This document shows, piece after piece, positions 48,355 to 59,460 of a DNA stretch of 64,000 nucleotides. Both the position numbers and the translations under genes were made by a program. The notes beneath the pieces are model-generated. The model worked only from the letters and a program-made list of their open reading frames with translations. It did no database searches and had not been told where the DNA came from. Numbering within the stretch: the stretch's first letter is position 1; every line of letters starts with the position of its first letter. Source of the stretch: Apodemus sylvaticus (Eukaryota > Chordata > Mammalia > Rodentia > Muridae). The stretch covers positions 106,717,282 to 106,781,281 of the forward strand of contig NC_067473.1 in NCBI RefSeq assembly GCF_947179515.1. Reading direction: 5' to 3'.

Positions 48355-49563
48355 TTAATATCCTCCTCTTTCCAGGGTATATTTTCCCTCCTTGTAATTG
48401 TGTTTTCCCCCTATTATCCTGTGTAAGGCTGGGTTTGTAGAAAGATATTGTGTAAATTTGGTTTTGTCATGGAATATCTTGGTTTCTCCATCTATGGTGT
48501 TTAAGAGTTTTGCTGGGTATAGTAGTTTTGGCTGACATTTGTCTTCTCTTAGAGTCTGCTTGAGATCCGCCCAGGATCTTCTAGCTTTCATGGTCTCTGG
48601 TAAGAAGTCTGGTGTAATTCTGATAGGTCTTCCTTTATATGTTACTTGGCCTTTTTCTCTTACTGCCTTTAATGTTCTTTCCTTGATTAGTACATTTGGG
48701 GTTTTGATTATTATGTTGCGGGAGGTATTTCTGTTCTGGTCCAGTCTGTTTGTTGTTCTGTAGGCTTCTTGTATATTCATGGGTATCTCTCTCTTTAGGT
48801 TAGGAAAGTTTTCTTCCATAATTGTATTGAATATATTTGCTAGCCCATTAAGTTGTAAATCTTCACACTCATCAATGCCTATAATCCTGAGATTTGGCTT
48901 TCTCATTGTGTCCTGAATTTCCTGGATATTTTGGGTTACAAGCTTTTTGTATTTTGCTGTTGTTTTTGTATTTTAACTGTTGAGTCCATGGTTTCTATGG
49001 TATCTTCGGCATCTGAGATTCTTTCTTCTATCTCTTGTATTCTGTTGTTGATATTTATGTCTATGGTCCCTGATTTCTTCCCAAGGTTTTCTATTCCCAA
49101 AGTTGTCTCCCTTTGTGCTTTCTTAGTTGTTTGTACTTCTGTTTTTAGATCCTGGAAGTTTTTGCTCAGTTCTGTCATTTGCTTGTTTGTGTTTTCCTCT
49201 AATTCTTTAAGAGATTTTTGTGTTTCCTCTTTCATGGCTTCTGCCTGTTGATCAAAGTTCTCCTGTATTTCTTTAAGTGATTTTTTACGTTTCCTCCTTA
49301 TTGGCTTTTGTATTCTCCTGAATTTCTTTCAATGATTTTTGTGTTTCCCTTGTAATGGCTTCTAATTTTTGATCCATTTTCTCCTGAATTTCTTTAAGTA
49401 TGTCCTTCATGTGTTCCTGTACCAGCATCATGACCAGCGATTTTAAATCCAAGTCTTGTTTTTCTGGTGTGTTGAGGTATCCAGGACTTGCTAATATTGG
49501 AGAATTGGCTGCCATAATGCCTTGGTTTCTGTTAGTAACATTCCTACGTTTGCCTTTAGCCAT
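48355..49563 (-). pseudogene. L1-C ORF1 (ORF1p), broken
   Basis: The start is the ATG at 49563 (MAKGKRRNVTNRNQG). A C-to-T change plus an extra A near 49284 stops the coiled coil at residue 92. The next open segment is 48936-49235 (coiled coil, 'QEIEERISDAEDTIETMDST'), and the C-terminal RNA-binding domain is open at 48355-48906 ('KPNLRIIGIDE', 'RLDQNRNTSRNIIIK', 'REKGQVTYKGRPIRITPDF'). At the site where L1-A and L1-D have a TAA, this copy keeps the GATCAA coding form. The long coiled coil matches the extended type seen in L1-A. Confidence 0.92.
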
Positions 49564-50192
49564 CTAGTTCTCCCAGGTGTTAGATGGTCTTATTGTCACT
49601 GGCTGGTGCTTCAACCTACTGTGGATCTTTAAGGTTATCTCTGCAACACTAGATGACTGGGTTTCTTCTGGCACAGATTACTGATATGCTGCCTTCCTCT
49701 TTTGTGCCTTTGGAACCTTTCTCAGTCTTGCCTCAAGCAATGTTATACTTAGGTTGTCAAGGTCAACCAGGTGTTCTCTGTCTGCTCTATTATGGAGTGA
49801 AGATGTTGTGGTGGGGGTCACTCCCTCTGTTGATTCTCACATAGGACACAGGTCCTGCGATGGACTGGCTTGCCTATGTGCTCAGTTCCTGAGTGCAGGC
49901 AGACCCCTGGTGGTTTGCACCACCAGAAATCTAAAGCTCAGTGTGATACAGTACGTAGTGATCCTTTTCTGTCCCAGCAGGCAGCAAATATGGCCGTGGG
50001 GATTCTCTCCTTCTGCAGCTCCCTGGGCAGGACACGGGCCCTGAGCCCGGCAGGCTGGCAGACAAACCCACCTATGTGCTCAGTTCCGGAGTACAGGCAG
50101 ACCCCTGGCAGTTTGCACCACCAGAAATCTAAAGCTCAGGGTGATACAGTACCTAGTGATCCTTTTCTGTCCCGGCAGGCAGCAAATATCTA
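49564..50192 (-). promoter_or_regulatory. L1-C 5' UTR / promoter with 198-bp monomers
   Basis: 'cctatgtgctcagttcc' starts at 49873 and 50071, giving a 198-bp tandem unit. The second copy is cut off at about 50190, as is usual at the 5' end of mouse L1s. A YY1-like motif (AATATGGC) lies at 49987-49994. The segment 49564-49872 is the non-monomeric link to ORF1. Transcription would run leftwards. Activity is inferred from the family only. Confidence 0.75.
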
Positions 50193-50371
50193 TTATTTTT
50201 AATATATCTGAGCTTAAACACCAAATTTAAGTTCTGGACTTATTTGCTATATATTTAAATCACTTAAAAAGTCCATAGTGATGGATCCTATTGTACAGAA
50301 AGTAATTAAATCATATAAAGCTGTTGCAACACTATTAGGCAAATAGTAAATTGTAGAGCAAAAATATATTT

Positions 50372-50471
<100 letters not shown>

Positions 50472-50603
50472 CTACAATGCCCTGATTATTAAACAGATAC
50501 TCAAGAAATCAATCTCAGATGTTCAGCAAACACTGAAAATTAACTTCAACATATTCTCCCACATCATATGTATATGTGTATGTGTATATCTATATCTATA
50601 TCT

Positions 50604-50718
50604 ATATTTGTTCTATATTAAATGATGATACAGCTATTCTGGTAGCTATTCAAAAACAAAAAAATGGTTATTTTTAGAATATGTGGTTTCTATATAGATA
50701 TAGATATAGATATAGATA
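50604..50718 (+). repeat. Copy 2 of the 115-bp dispersed direct repeat
   Basis: Matches 9561-9675 at 113 of 115 positions without gaps. It is preceded by a (TATATC)n tract and followed by TAGATA and GATA arrays. Confidence 0.95.
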
Positions 50719-50745
50719 CATAGATATATAGATTGATAGATAGAT

Positions 50746-50797
<52 letters not shown>

Positions 50798-50805
50798 TAG
50801 TGATA
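50690..50805. repeat. (TAGATA)n / (GATA)n array
   Basis: Hexamers at 50690-50718 degenerate into about 15 GATA tetramers at about 50740-50800. Confidence 0.95.
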
Positions 50806-52197
50806 GAGATATATACAAATAATTAAGTGGCTATATCCAGAGGACAGATGTTACAATACAGGAAGAAAAGAAATTAAAATTATTTATTATATCTTCCATT
50901 TGATTAGAAGGTATAGGTTTTGATTTTTCAAAACCTACTTTAATTATGGTTCTTTCATGCTTCAACCACCTACTAGAGGTAAAAGAAATGAAAAGTTAAG
51001 AGGAAATGGAGGTTGTGGACCTGCTAAGAATAGTTCTTTGGAGCAATTCCAATCTTCATCATGAGTAGGTCAGTCCTTTACATTTTAGCAGAACACGACA
51101 CAGGAATCAGTTGCAGTGGCTCTTTCCAGAAGAACCTATGAGACTCTGACAATTGGCACAAGTCTAGGGCAGTGTCAGGAAGCAATGAGACCACCAGGAG
51201 AAGTTCTATGTTGTTTTTCTCTCTGTGAAGTTACAGCAAGCAAAGATCAGCAAAGAAAACAAGACAAACAAATGTGAGAATGTCATCAGCAAAGACAGTG
51301 AAGCCCAACAAAGATCAGCCAAGAGTTGTCTGTTGGGTTATTCTTATACTCATTCCAAAGATCACATGTCCTCCCAAGCATCCACTCGAAAACAACATCA
51401 TATGAACTTTCATCAGGCAGCTTCCAGAAAACACCACATATCTACTCTCAGCAAAATATTTTCTCATGTGTCTGCACCAGCAAAACATCCTCCCACATGA
51501 CAGTATCCAGAAATATTCACATGACACAACTGAGTCTCCAATGAAACAAGGATTTCCTACTTACAGAAAGCAAATTGGAGTCTTAAATATGCATATTTAT
51601 ACCAATATGAAACAGATGCAAATGTTTGGAACAAGAGCTTGAGAGCTCTCTGTAGCTGGAGACTCAACTTCAAAAGTTCTCTCTCCATCCTTTCTCTTCA
51701 TCCACTTGCACCATTTTCCCCTACCATCTCCTCCTTCCATCTCCTCCCCACTCCCACCTACATCCCCTTTCTTCTCCTCCTCTCTTCACATCCTTCAGTA
51801 CTAGAGATTCTCCTTGTGCTTGGTCCCACCATAATGCAGACACTCACAAAAGCAAAACAGGGAACTACTTGCTGACATTTTTCCCTAACAGAGTTGAACA
51901 TAATTTTTATGTCATTCCTAGGAAGTTACATATAAATTAGTTACAAGGAGAAGAGAAAATGTTGGAAGCATAGATCCAGAGATGTGACTAATGATATGTA
52001 AAGTCAATGGAATTAATGTAGAACAAAAGAAAAATACCATGAAGGAAGTATAGAAGTCACTCTTTCTTCTCTCTTCCACTTCTTTTCTTCCTCCTTCCCC
52101 TTTCCTCTCCTTCTCCTCCCTCCCTCTCCCTCTTACTGTGTTGTTTTTAATACTATTTATGATCTATAATCTTAGGAGTATAAAAAAACGCCTTCTA

Positions 52198-52198
<1 letters not shown>
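50806..52198. other. Unassigned DNA with polypyrimidine tracts
   Basis: The block 51220-51560 ('gcaaagatcagcaaagaaaa' to 'tgagtctccaatgaaaca') has a repetitive feel and may be a murine LTR, but it is not assigned. CT-rich tracts lie at about 51660-51785 and 52055-52135. Frames of 91 and 72 codons overlap in the first block and resemble nothing known. Confidence 0.35.
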
Positions 52199-52245
<47 letters not shown>

Positions 52246-52261
52246 TGTGTGTGTGAGTGTT

Positions 52262-52298
<37 letters not shown>
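52199..52298. repeat. (GT)n(GA)n(GT)n compound microsatellite
   Basis: About 11 GT, about 12 GA, then GT again, interrupted by 'gtgagtgtttatg'. Confidence 0.95.
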
Positions 52299-52303
<5 letters not shown>

Positions 52304-53756
52304 GAGAAAAAGATTTAGATGGGGACTCTGATTTTCTCTCTATTGTCTTGATTTTATGTTCTGCTTTAGTTCACAACAATATCTGATTGCCTTATTCATT
52401 CAGCTTTTCATATGCCTAGTGTTTGTATCGTAGCAGAACTATGCAGAATTTGAGAACATTTTGAAGAAAATAATCCATAATTCTTCACTCTGTAAGGACT
52501 CTTTTGATTTTCTGGTGTTCTCATGCAGACTCTGTGTGAGTGTGCCCATATTTGTTTAGCAACAATTTCTAAGACACAACTGCATTGGCTGTTTTCCTTG
52601 ATTCTGCGTCTAGAGCATACTTTCTGTATTGTTTGACAGTTCAACATACCTTTCATTTGGCACTTTAATGGCTGCATATCCATGGAATTGGGGTGATTTA
52701 TCATTACACTTGGGATGCTTGAACACTTGATGTGTCTGTGCTTATTGTAGATAATACATGGAAATAAATATTTTATGCACTACTAAATTTTTCAAAAAAG
52801 TTTTTATATATGCCAATTATTATATTTAAAAAAACTGAAGATTAAGACCTGGGTTGAACATATGTATGTGAATGCATACTATATAAAAATCTTTTCTTTG
52901 ATGTGACAAGCTTTCTTACAGCTAGTCTGTGCAGTATACACCCTCACTCCAATTTGAAAAGCCGGTGTACAGTAATGTTAGCAACTATTATCTGGTAAAA
53001 ACTAATCTCATATAGAATGATAAATTCTAAACATAAAATAGATTGTTAGTATACACTAGAAATATTAACAGATTTGAAGCAGCTTCTCTATCTCAGCTTT
53101 ATACTTACTGTACTGGAACTGCTTGATTCCTAATTCTGGGTTAGAACAAGTTATATTGCCAATTCAATGGCTGTGACTTGGAATTTTTAATGAATAATAT
53201 TTGTAACTAGGAATATAGGTATTAAACTATCTACCTCTATGTATAAATATATATGTGAAATATATGTACATAAATATATATCTAGATCTATATTACTAGA
53301 TCTATATAATATGATCCATTTACTATCCTTTAATTTCTGTAAACATAACAATATTAAAATATGGTAGATTGATTTTATGCATTTGAGCTGAATTAATGAT
53401 TTTTTCATCTATATTATTTAGTTATAGCTAGTACCTAATAGTGCACAGTGGAAAGAGGCATGAACAAGCATGAGGAATCTCATATCAGCTATATCTTCCT
53501 ATGCATTGTAGACTTCATTAGACATATACCAGAGGGAAACCATGTATTTAGCACTAATTATCAAAAAATCCATTTGTTTTCTAGGTACTTTTATTCCACC
53601 TATAGATAACCTAAGTAAAATCACAAAAAGCAAGTATAAAAATACATTAGGGGCTCATAAGCTCAAGCACATTGAGAGACATAAGCAATTTCTAAGCAAA
53701 TACAAGGATCTATCCTGAACCGCACTGGTTTTATTTAAAATGCTTTAAATCAGTCT
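52299..53756. other. Unassigned AT-rich DNA
   Basis: No gene or repeat recognised in about 1.4 kb. Confidence 0.4.
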
Positions 53757-53900
53757 TTCCAGATGACCAAGTGTGTGAGGGTACTTGCTGCCAAGCCTGA
53801 TGGCCTGGGCTTGATCTCTAGAACCCACATGGTGGAAGGCAAAAACTAACACCCCAAAGTTGTCCAAAACTGTGATAGATATGTGACCACACAAAAAATA
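53757..53900 (+). mobile_element. tRNA-derived SINE relic (B3A/B4 type), sense
   Basis: 'gtgagggtacttgctgccaa' and 'gcctgatggcctgggcttga' followed by 'tctctagaacccacatggtg' are the A-box to B-box part of rodent tRNA-derived SINEs. The 3' part is eroded. Confidence 0.5.
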
Positions 53901-54694
53901 CTCAGAACACACATAAATAATTTAAGAGCAGATATTAAAACAAAATACTTCAACATTCAAACTGAAAACAAACCATTGGAAGGGACAGATCCAAAGGCTA
54001 CATGTACACAACTTTTGAAAGGCACACTAAATAATACTATAAAGATAGTAAACGTGATAAAAAAGAAAATGTCAAGTAAAGCTTTCAAATGAAAGACCTA
54101 AATCAAATTCTGTAGGATGCTGAGATCCCTGGGATGCCTAAACTTATGTGTTAAAGTATGTACATGGTGTTACCATCTGAGGGCGATAAATAGAAGAAAC
54201 AGAATCAGACATAGGAAAAAGCTAACTTGTAGAAGCATTAACCAGCCTTCAGAGAACTGCCAAGTAAATATGGATATTCAAAAATCAGGAGAGAAGAGGA
54301 AAGGGAGAGGAAGAAGGGGGAGGGAGAGGGAGAGGGAGGGGGAGAGAGCTTGGTGTCAATTGTGTGCTGATTCCTCATGAATAGGAATGATCTCTTACCT
54401 TAGGTGCTAACCCTTGAATGGACTGATGGCCAAATCTGAAGCTTAGATCTGACTTTCCTGGGGAAGGTACCTGTGCTTTTATTCCTGAAAGCAAGTCTGA
54501 ACAACATATCTCAGCAACTTTTATAATTTCCATAGAGAACAGAAAATGCCACAATACTCAGTATACTATAAGCTATACTTATATTGAGTATGGGTATTTC
54601 AAATAATTGAACTAACACTGTGCGCATTTCTGTACATGCATATATACTTACTAGTTGTATGTTGTGAGTTTAAGGAGATATATTCTTTTGCTAC
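53901..54694. other. Unassigned DNA with polypurine tract
   Basis: A near-pure GA/GGGA tract of about 60 bp lies at 54290-54350. No gene recognised. Confidence 0.4.
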
Positions 54695-54825
54695 AGAGAG
54701 GGGGTGTCTTTCTATTACGTAGCTCTAGCTTTCCTGGAAATCATTATTGGTAGCAACAAACTCAGTAGATTGGCCTGCTCCTACTTCTGGAATGCTGGGG
54801 TTAAAAGCATATGCCACAATTCCCA
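54695..54825 (-). mobile_element. Old B1 relic, antisense
   Basis: 'tctttctattacgtagctct', 'gcctgctcctacttctggaa' and 'tgctggggttaaaagcatat' follow the antisense B1 order. Strongly diverged. Confidence 0.5.
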
Positions 54826-56770
54826 AAAAGAAGTTCCATTCTAAGAAACTGGCTCACAAGGTTTTGGACAAGTGCTAAGATCTGTAACGGCAAACTGTAT
54901 ACCCAGGAAAGTCAGTGTATAATTCCATTGTGAATCTACTGAATAAAAAAATGAGTCAATTTGGAAATAAAAAGAGAAATTAAAGACTTTTCAGAAATAA
55001 ATTTCAGAAATAAATAAATAATACACATTATTGCCAAATACATGGGAAACAATGGAAATGGTGCCAACAGAAAAGTCCATAGCACTAAGAGCCTTCATAA
55101 AGAAGCTGAAGAGATCTCCTATTAGCAACTTCATAGGACACATGAAATCTCTAGAACACACAGACGTAATCATACCCAGGAAGAATCAACAGCATGAAAG
55201 TCTGAAGTTAATAAAATAGAAACAAAGAACAATACAGACAACCAATGAAACAAAAAGTTGGTTCTATAAGAAAATCAACAAAATAGACAAATCCTTATTT
55301 AAAGTAACAAAAAGGTAGAGAAAGAAACCTGAAATTAACAAAATCAGAAATAAAAAAGAGGGATATAATAACAGACATCCAGAAAATTCCAAGAATCATA
55401 AAGATACTTTAAAAACCTTTACACCAACAAATTGGAAAATTTAAAAGATATGAATAATTTTCTCCATAGGAACTGCTAACTAAAGTTAAATCAATGTCAG
55501 AGAAGCAATTTGAATAGATTTATAACCCCTAATGAAATAGGAACATTCACTAAACTCTCCCAACCAAATAAAGCCCAGGGCCATGATGGATTTAAGAAGG
55601 ATTTCTGCCAAACCGTCAGGGAAGAGTTACCAATGATATTCCTTAAAGTATTTCACAAAATAGATGCAAAAGAAATATTGTCCAATTCATTTTTAATTGT
55701 CACCCTGGTAGACAAACCACATATAGGCTCAAGAAAGATCATCACAGACCAATTTCCCTAGAAACATAGATGCACAAATACTTGCAAACAGAATAAAGGG
55801 ACATATCAATAATATCATCTACCATGATAAATTCAACTCAAATCAGAGATAAAGGAATGGTCCAATATATAGAACTCTGTAAATATAATTCACTACATAA
55901 ACAAACACCACACATGATTGTCTCAGTATATGCCAAAAAAAAAAAAAACCTTTTGCCAATATCAAACCCCCTTTCATCATAAAAGTTTTAGAAAAATCAG
56001 GGATACAAGGGACATACCTAAGCATAATAAAGATAATTTATGGTAAGCCTATAGCCACCATCATATTAAATTTGGAGAAACTCAAAAAACTTGCACTAAA
56101 TTCAGGAAAAAGGCAAGGCTATCCACCCTTTCCATATATATTAAATATAGTACTTGACATTTTAGCTAGAGCTATAAGACAGCTGAAGAAGATCGAGGAG
56201 ATACATACTGAAAAGGAAAAAGTTAAAGGATCGTTATCTGCAAATGATATGATTGAATTCATAAGTGGCCCTATGTATTTTACCTGGGAACTCCTACATC
56301 TGATAAACACTTTACGTGAAATGGCTAGATACAAGATTCACTCACAAAAATCAGTAGGCCTCATATACAGAAATGGCAAATGAACTAAGGAATAAATCAA
56401 GAAAATAACACACTTCACATCCACATATAAGACAATATAACTTGACCAGGTAAGTGAAATATTTATTTAATACTAACAACGTTAAGTCTTTGAAGAAAGA
56501 AATTGAAGAATGTGTAATAAGATGGAAAGATCTCCCATGCTCATGGATAGGTAGGATTAACATAGAAAAAATTGACTATCCTGCCAAAATCAGTCTACAA
56601 ATTCAACACAGTACCCATAAAAATTCAAATAAATGTTTATAAAATGTGAAAGGAGAAGTCTCACATTCATATGGAAAAACAAAAAGCTAGAATAGCTAAA
56701 ACAGTCCTGAATGCTAGAGGAACCACCATTTCCAATTTCAAGTTCTACTACAAGGTTATAGTAATAAGAA

Positions 56771-56826
56771 ACACATTTTATTAGCATGAATAAAACAGAC
56801 ACATTTTATTAGCATGAATAAAACAG
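56771..56826 (+). repeat. Perfect 28-bp tandem duplication
   Basis: The unit 56771-56798 is repeated exactly at 56799-56826 within L1-E ORF2. It begins 'acacattttattagcatgaa'. Confidence 0.97.
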
Positions 56827-57090
56827 ACAGGTTGATTAATGGAATTGAAAGAAAGATTGAGACACAAAGACACACACCTATAAAAACATGGTTTTCTTTA
56901 TTTTTTATTTTGTATTTTTTGAAAGCATCTTTGACTAATGGTACTTGTCATATTGGATGTCTGCATATAGAAATATGCAAATAGATCCATACATATCTCC
57001 CTGCACAAAACTCAAGTCCAAGTAGATCACGGAACTCAATATAAAACAAGACACACTAAACCTGATAGAAGAAAATGTGGGTAACTGCCT

Positions 57091-57204
57091 TGAGTGCATA
57101 CCGTATGTGTTCTTTTGTGATTGGGTTACCTCACTCATAATGATATTTTCTAGATGCACACATTTGCCTAAGAATTTCATGAATTCATTGTTTTTAATAG
57201 CTGA
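57091..57204 (-). mobile_element. Inverted L1 3'-end piece inside L1-E
   Basis: This 114-bp stretch is antisense to the last codons of L1 ORF2 ('gattgggttacctcactcat', 'aatttcatgaattcattgtt'), while both flanks are sense ORF2 from an earlier position. No tail or target duplication was found, so inversion of part of L1-E or capture of a fragment are both possible. Confidence 0.8.
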
Positions 57205-57761
57205 GAATTCTCAATAGAGGTAACTCAAATGGCTAGGAAACAATTTAAATATTTTTGATATCCTCAACCATCAGGGAATGAGAATTAAAACTATATTGAG
57301 ATTCTCTCTTTTACCTGTCAGAATGGTTAAGATCAATAACTCAAGTGACAGCTCATGCTGGCAAGGTTGTGAAGCAAAGGGAACACTTCCCTATGACTGG
57401 TGGGAGTCAAAACTCCTAGAACCACTTTAGAAATCAATATGGTAGTTCCGCAGAAAGTTGGGAATTGATCTACATCAAGATACAGCTATAATACTCATGA
57501 GTATATATCCAAAGGATGCTCCATTCTATCCCAAGGACGCTTGCTCAATCATGTTCATAAAATCCAGAAACTGGAAACAACCTAAACTCAACTGAAGAAT
57601 AAATAAAAATTTGCTGTTTCCCCAATGTAGTATTTATTGCTCAGCAGTTAAAAAAAACAAACAAAAAAACAAAGCAAAATAATGAATTTTGCAGAAAAAT
57701 TGATGGAACTTAAAAACAAAAACAAAAAACCAAGCCAAACCAAACCAAGACAAAACAAAAC

Positions 57762-58466
57762 AAAAAACAATCCTATCTGTGGAGAAAGAGGAACACTCCT
57801 CCACTGCTGGTGGGGTTGCAAATTGGTACAACCACTCGAGAAATCAGTCTGGCGGTTCCTCCGAAAACTGGGCACCTCACTTCCAGAAGATCCTGCTATA
57901 CCACTCCTGGGCATATATCCAGAGGATTCCCCACCATGTAATAAGGATACATGCTCTACTATGTTCATAGCAGCCCTATTTATAATTGCCAGATGCTGGA
58001 AAGAACCCAGGTATCCCTCAACAGAAGAGTGGATGCAAAAAATGTGGTATATCTACACAATGGAGTACTATTCAGCCATTAGAAACAATGAATTCATGAA
58101 ATTCTTAGGCAAATGGATGGAGCTAGAGAACATCATACTAAGTGAGGTAACCCAGACTCAAAAGGTGAATCATGGTATGCACTCACTAATAAGTGGATAT
58201 TAACCTAGAAAACTGGAATACCCAAAACATAATCCACACATCAAATGAGATACAAGAAGAAAGGAGGAGTGGCCCCTGGTTCTGGAAAGACTCAGTGAAA
58301 CAGTATTCGGCAAAACCAGAACGGGGAAGTGGGAAGGGATGGGAAGGAGGACAGGGGAAGAGAAGGGGGCTTATGGGACTTTCGGGGAGTGGGGGGGGCT
58401 AGAAAAGGGGAAATCATTTGAAATGTAAATAAATTATATCGAATAAAAAAAAAAAACAATCCTATC
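57762..58466 (+). mobile_element. Young L1 tail nested in L1-E (sense)
   Basis: The body 57778-58450 starts 'tgtggagaaagaggaacact', carries the last roughly 140 codons of ORF2 in one open frame to TAA at 58201-58203, and then a purine-rich 3' UTR ('gggacttt.ggggagtggg'), 'gtaaataaattatatcg' and an A12 tail. The target duplication AAAAAACAATCCTATC lies at 57762-57777 and 58451-58466. The intact frame and clean tail mark it as one of the youngest insertions here. It is 5'-truncated and therefore dead on arrival. Confidence 0.95.
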
Positions 58467-58729
58467 ATCCTGAATGAGGTAACCCAAACACAGAAAGATA
58501 AATATGGTATGTATTTACTTATAAGTGTTTATTAACTGTGAAGTAAATGATAAACAAGCTACAATCTGTAATCCAGAGAGTTAGAATGGAGGACAGCAGG
58601 AGAACAAGGCTCTTAGACTTAAGTAAGCCAGGTACTTATGAATTCACAGAGATTGCAGTGGCAAGCACAGAGCCTACATGGGTCTGCACCAGCTCCTTTG
58701 TCCATATATTAGACACAAAGCTTACTATT

Positions 58730-59255
58730 TTTTTTTAATTTTTTTTTAATTGTTTTTTAATTCGATATAATTTATTTACATTTCAAATGATTTCCCCTTT
58801 TCTAGACCCCCCCACTCCCCGAAAGTCCCGTAAGCCCCCTTCTCTTCCCCTGTCCTCCCTCCCACCCCTTCCCAGTTCCCCATTCTGGTTTTGCCAAATA
58901 CTGTTTCACTGAGTCTTTCCAGAACCAGGGACCACTCCTGCTTTCTTCTTGTATCTCATTTGATGTGTGGATTATGTTTTGGGTATTCCAGTTTTCTAGG
59001 TTAATAACCACTTATTAGTGAGTGCATACCATGATTCACCTTTTGAGTCTGGGTTACCTCACTTAGTATGATGTTCTCTCCATCCATTTGCCTAAGAATT
59101 TCATGAATTCATTGTTTCTAATGGCTGAATAGTACTCCATTGTGTAGATATACCACATTTTTTGCATCCACTCTTCTGTTGAGGGATACCTGGGTTCTTT
59201 CCAGCATCTGGCAATTATAAATAGGGCTGCTATGAACATAGTAGAGCATTTTTAA
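58730..59255 (-). mobile_element. Young L1 tail nested in L1-E (antisense)
   Basis: Minus-strand L1 3' end: the last roughly 80 ORF2 codons and a 3' UTR nearly identical to the neighbouring nested tail, with its A tail as the T-rich tract at about 58730-58762. It splits the L1-E 3' UTR. The target duplication is T-rich and cannot be separated from the tail ('attttt' on both sides). Confidence 0.93.
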
Positions 59256-59460
59256 GGGGCTCTTGATTGCATACAAGTAGGTGTCTGTCTCTTGATCCTG
59301 CCCTTAGGACTTGTTTCCTCCTGTTCAGTTGCCATGTCCAACATTGATACGTTAGTTTTTGTTTCATCTTATTATATTTTATTTTGTCATGTTTGCCCGT
59401 TGTCTCTTGGAAACCTGTGTTTTTCTAATGAGAAACAGAAAGGGAATGGTTTTGTGGGGA

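Larger units (their letters stand above)
44210..50200 (-). mobile_element. L1-C: near full-length murine L1, antisense
   Basis: The body runs from 50192 down to 44218 in the minus direction: a monomer-type 5' UTR, ORF1, ORF2, a purine-rich 3' UTR and an A tail, seen here as the T-rich tract at 44211-44227. A probable short target duplication, TTATTTTT, lies at 44210-44217 and 50193-50200. It is weak because it merges with the tail. Its promoter type differs from L1-A and L1-D. Both reading frames contain several breaks, so it is not autonomous, but the architecture is complete. It forms a roughly 5-6 kb inverted pair with L1-A across about 22 kb. Confidence 0.95.
54945..58540 (+). pseudogene. 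L1-E ORF2, heavily decayed
   Basis: Landmarks in order: 'gcactaagagccttcataaa' near 55080, 'cccagggccatgatggattt' (PDG-type reverse transcriptase motif region) near 55572, 'tcaggaaaaaggcaaggcta' (GxRQG region) near 56101, and the catalytic box at about 56235-56250, where FADD has become SAND. One catalytic aspartate is therefore lost. Stops and shifts are frequent, and the longest open pieces are 83 and 103 codons. The nested element at 57778-58450 interrupts the C-terminal part. Confidence 0.85.
54930..59460 (+). mobile_element. L1-E: old L1 interrupted by two younger L1 tails
   Basis: Sense ORF2 from the region after the endonuclease domain to the 3' UTR, in three blocks: 54930-57777, 58467-58729 and about 59250-59460. 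They are separated by nested L1 insertions. The blocks join logically: 'atcctgaatgaggtaaccca' resumes ORF2 after the first insert, and 'ttgccatgtccaacattgat' resumes the 3' UTR after the second. Divergence is much higher than in L1-A or L1-C. A 28-bp tandem duplication (56771-56826) and a 114-bp inverted piece (57091-57204) disturb it further. The exact end of the 3' UTR is uncertain. Confidence 0.88.

Noticed and set aside
49754..50202. Overlapping 96- and 110-codon frames on the plus strand
   Set aside because: They are antisense to the L1-C promoter monomers. Their internal amino-acid repeats mirror the 198-bp DNA repeat.
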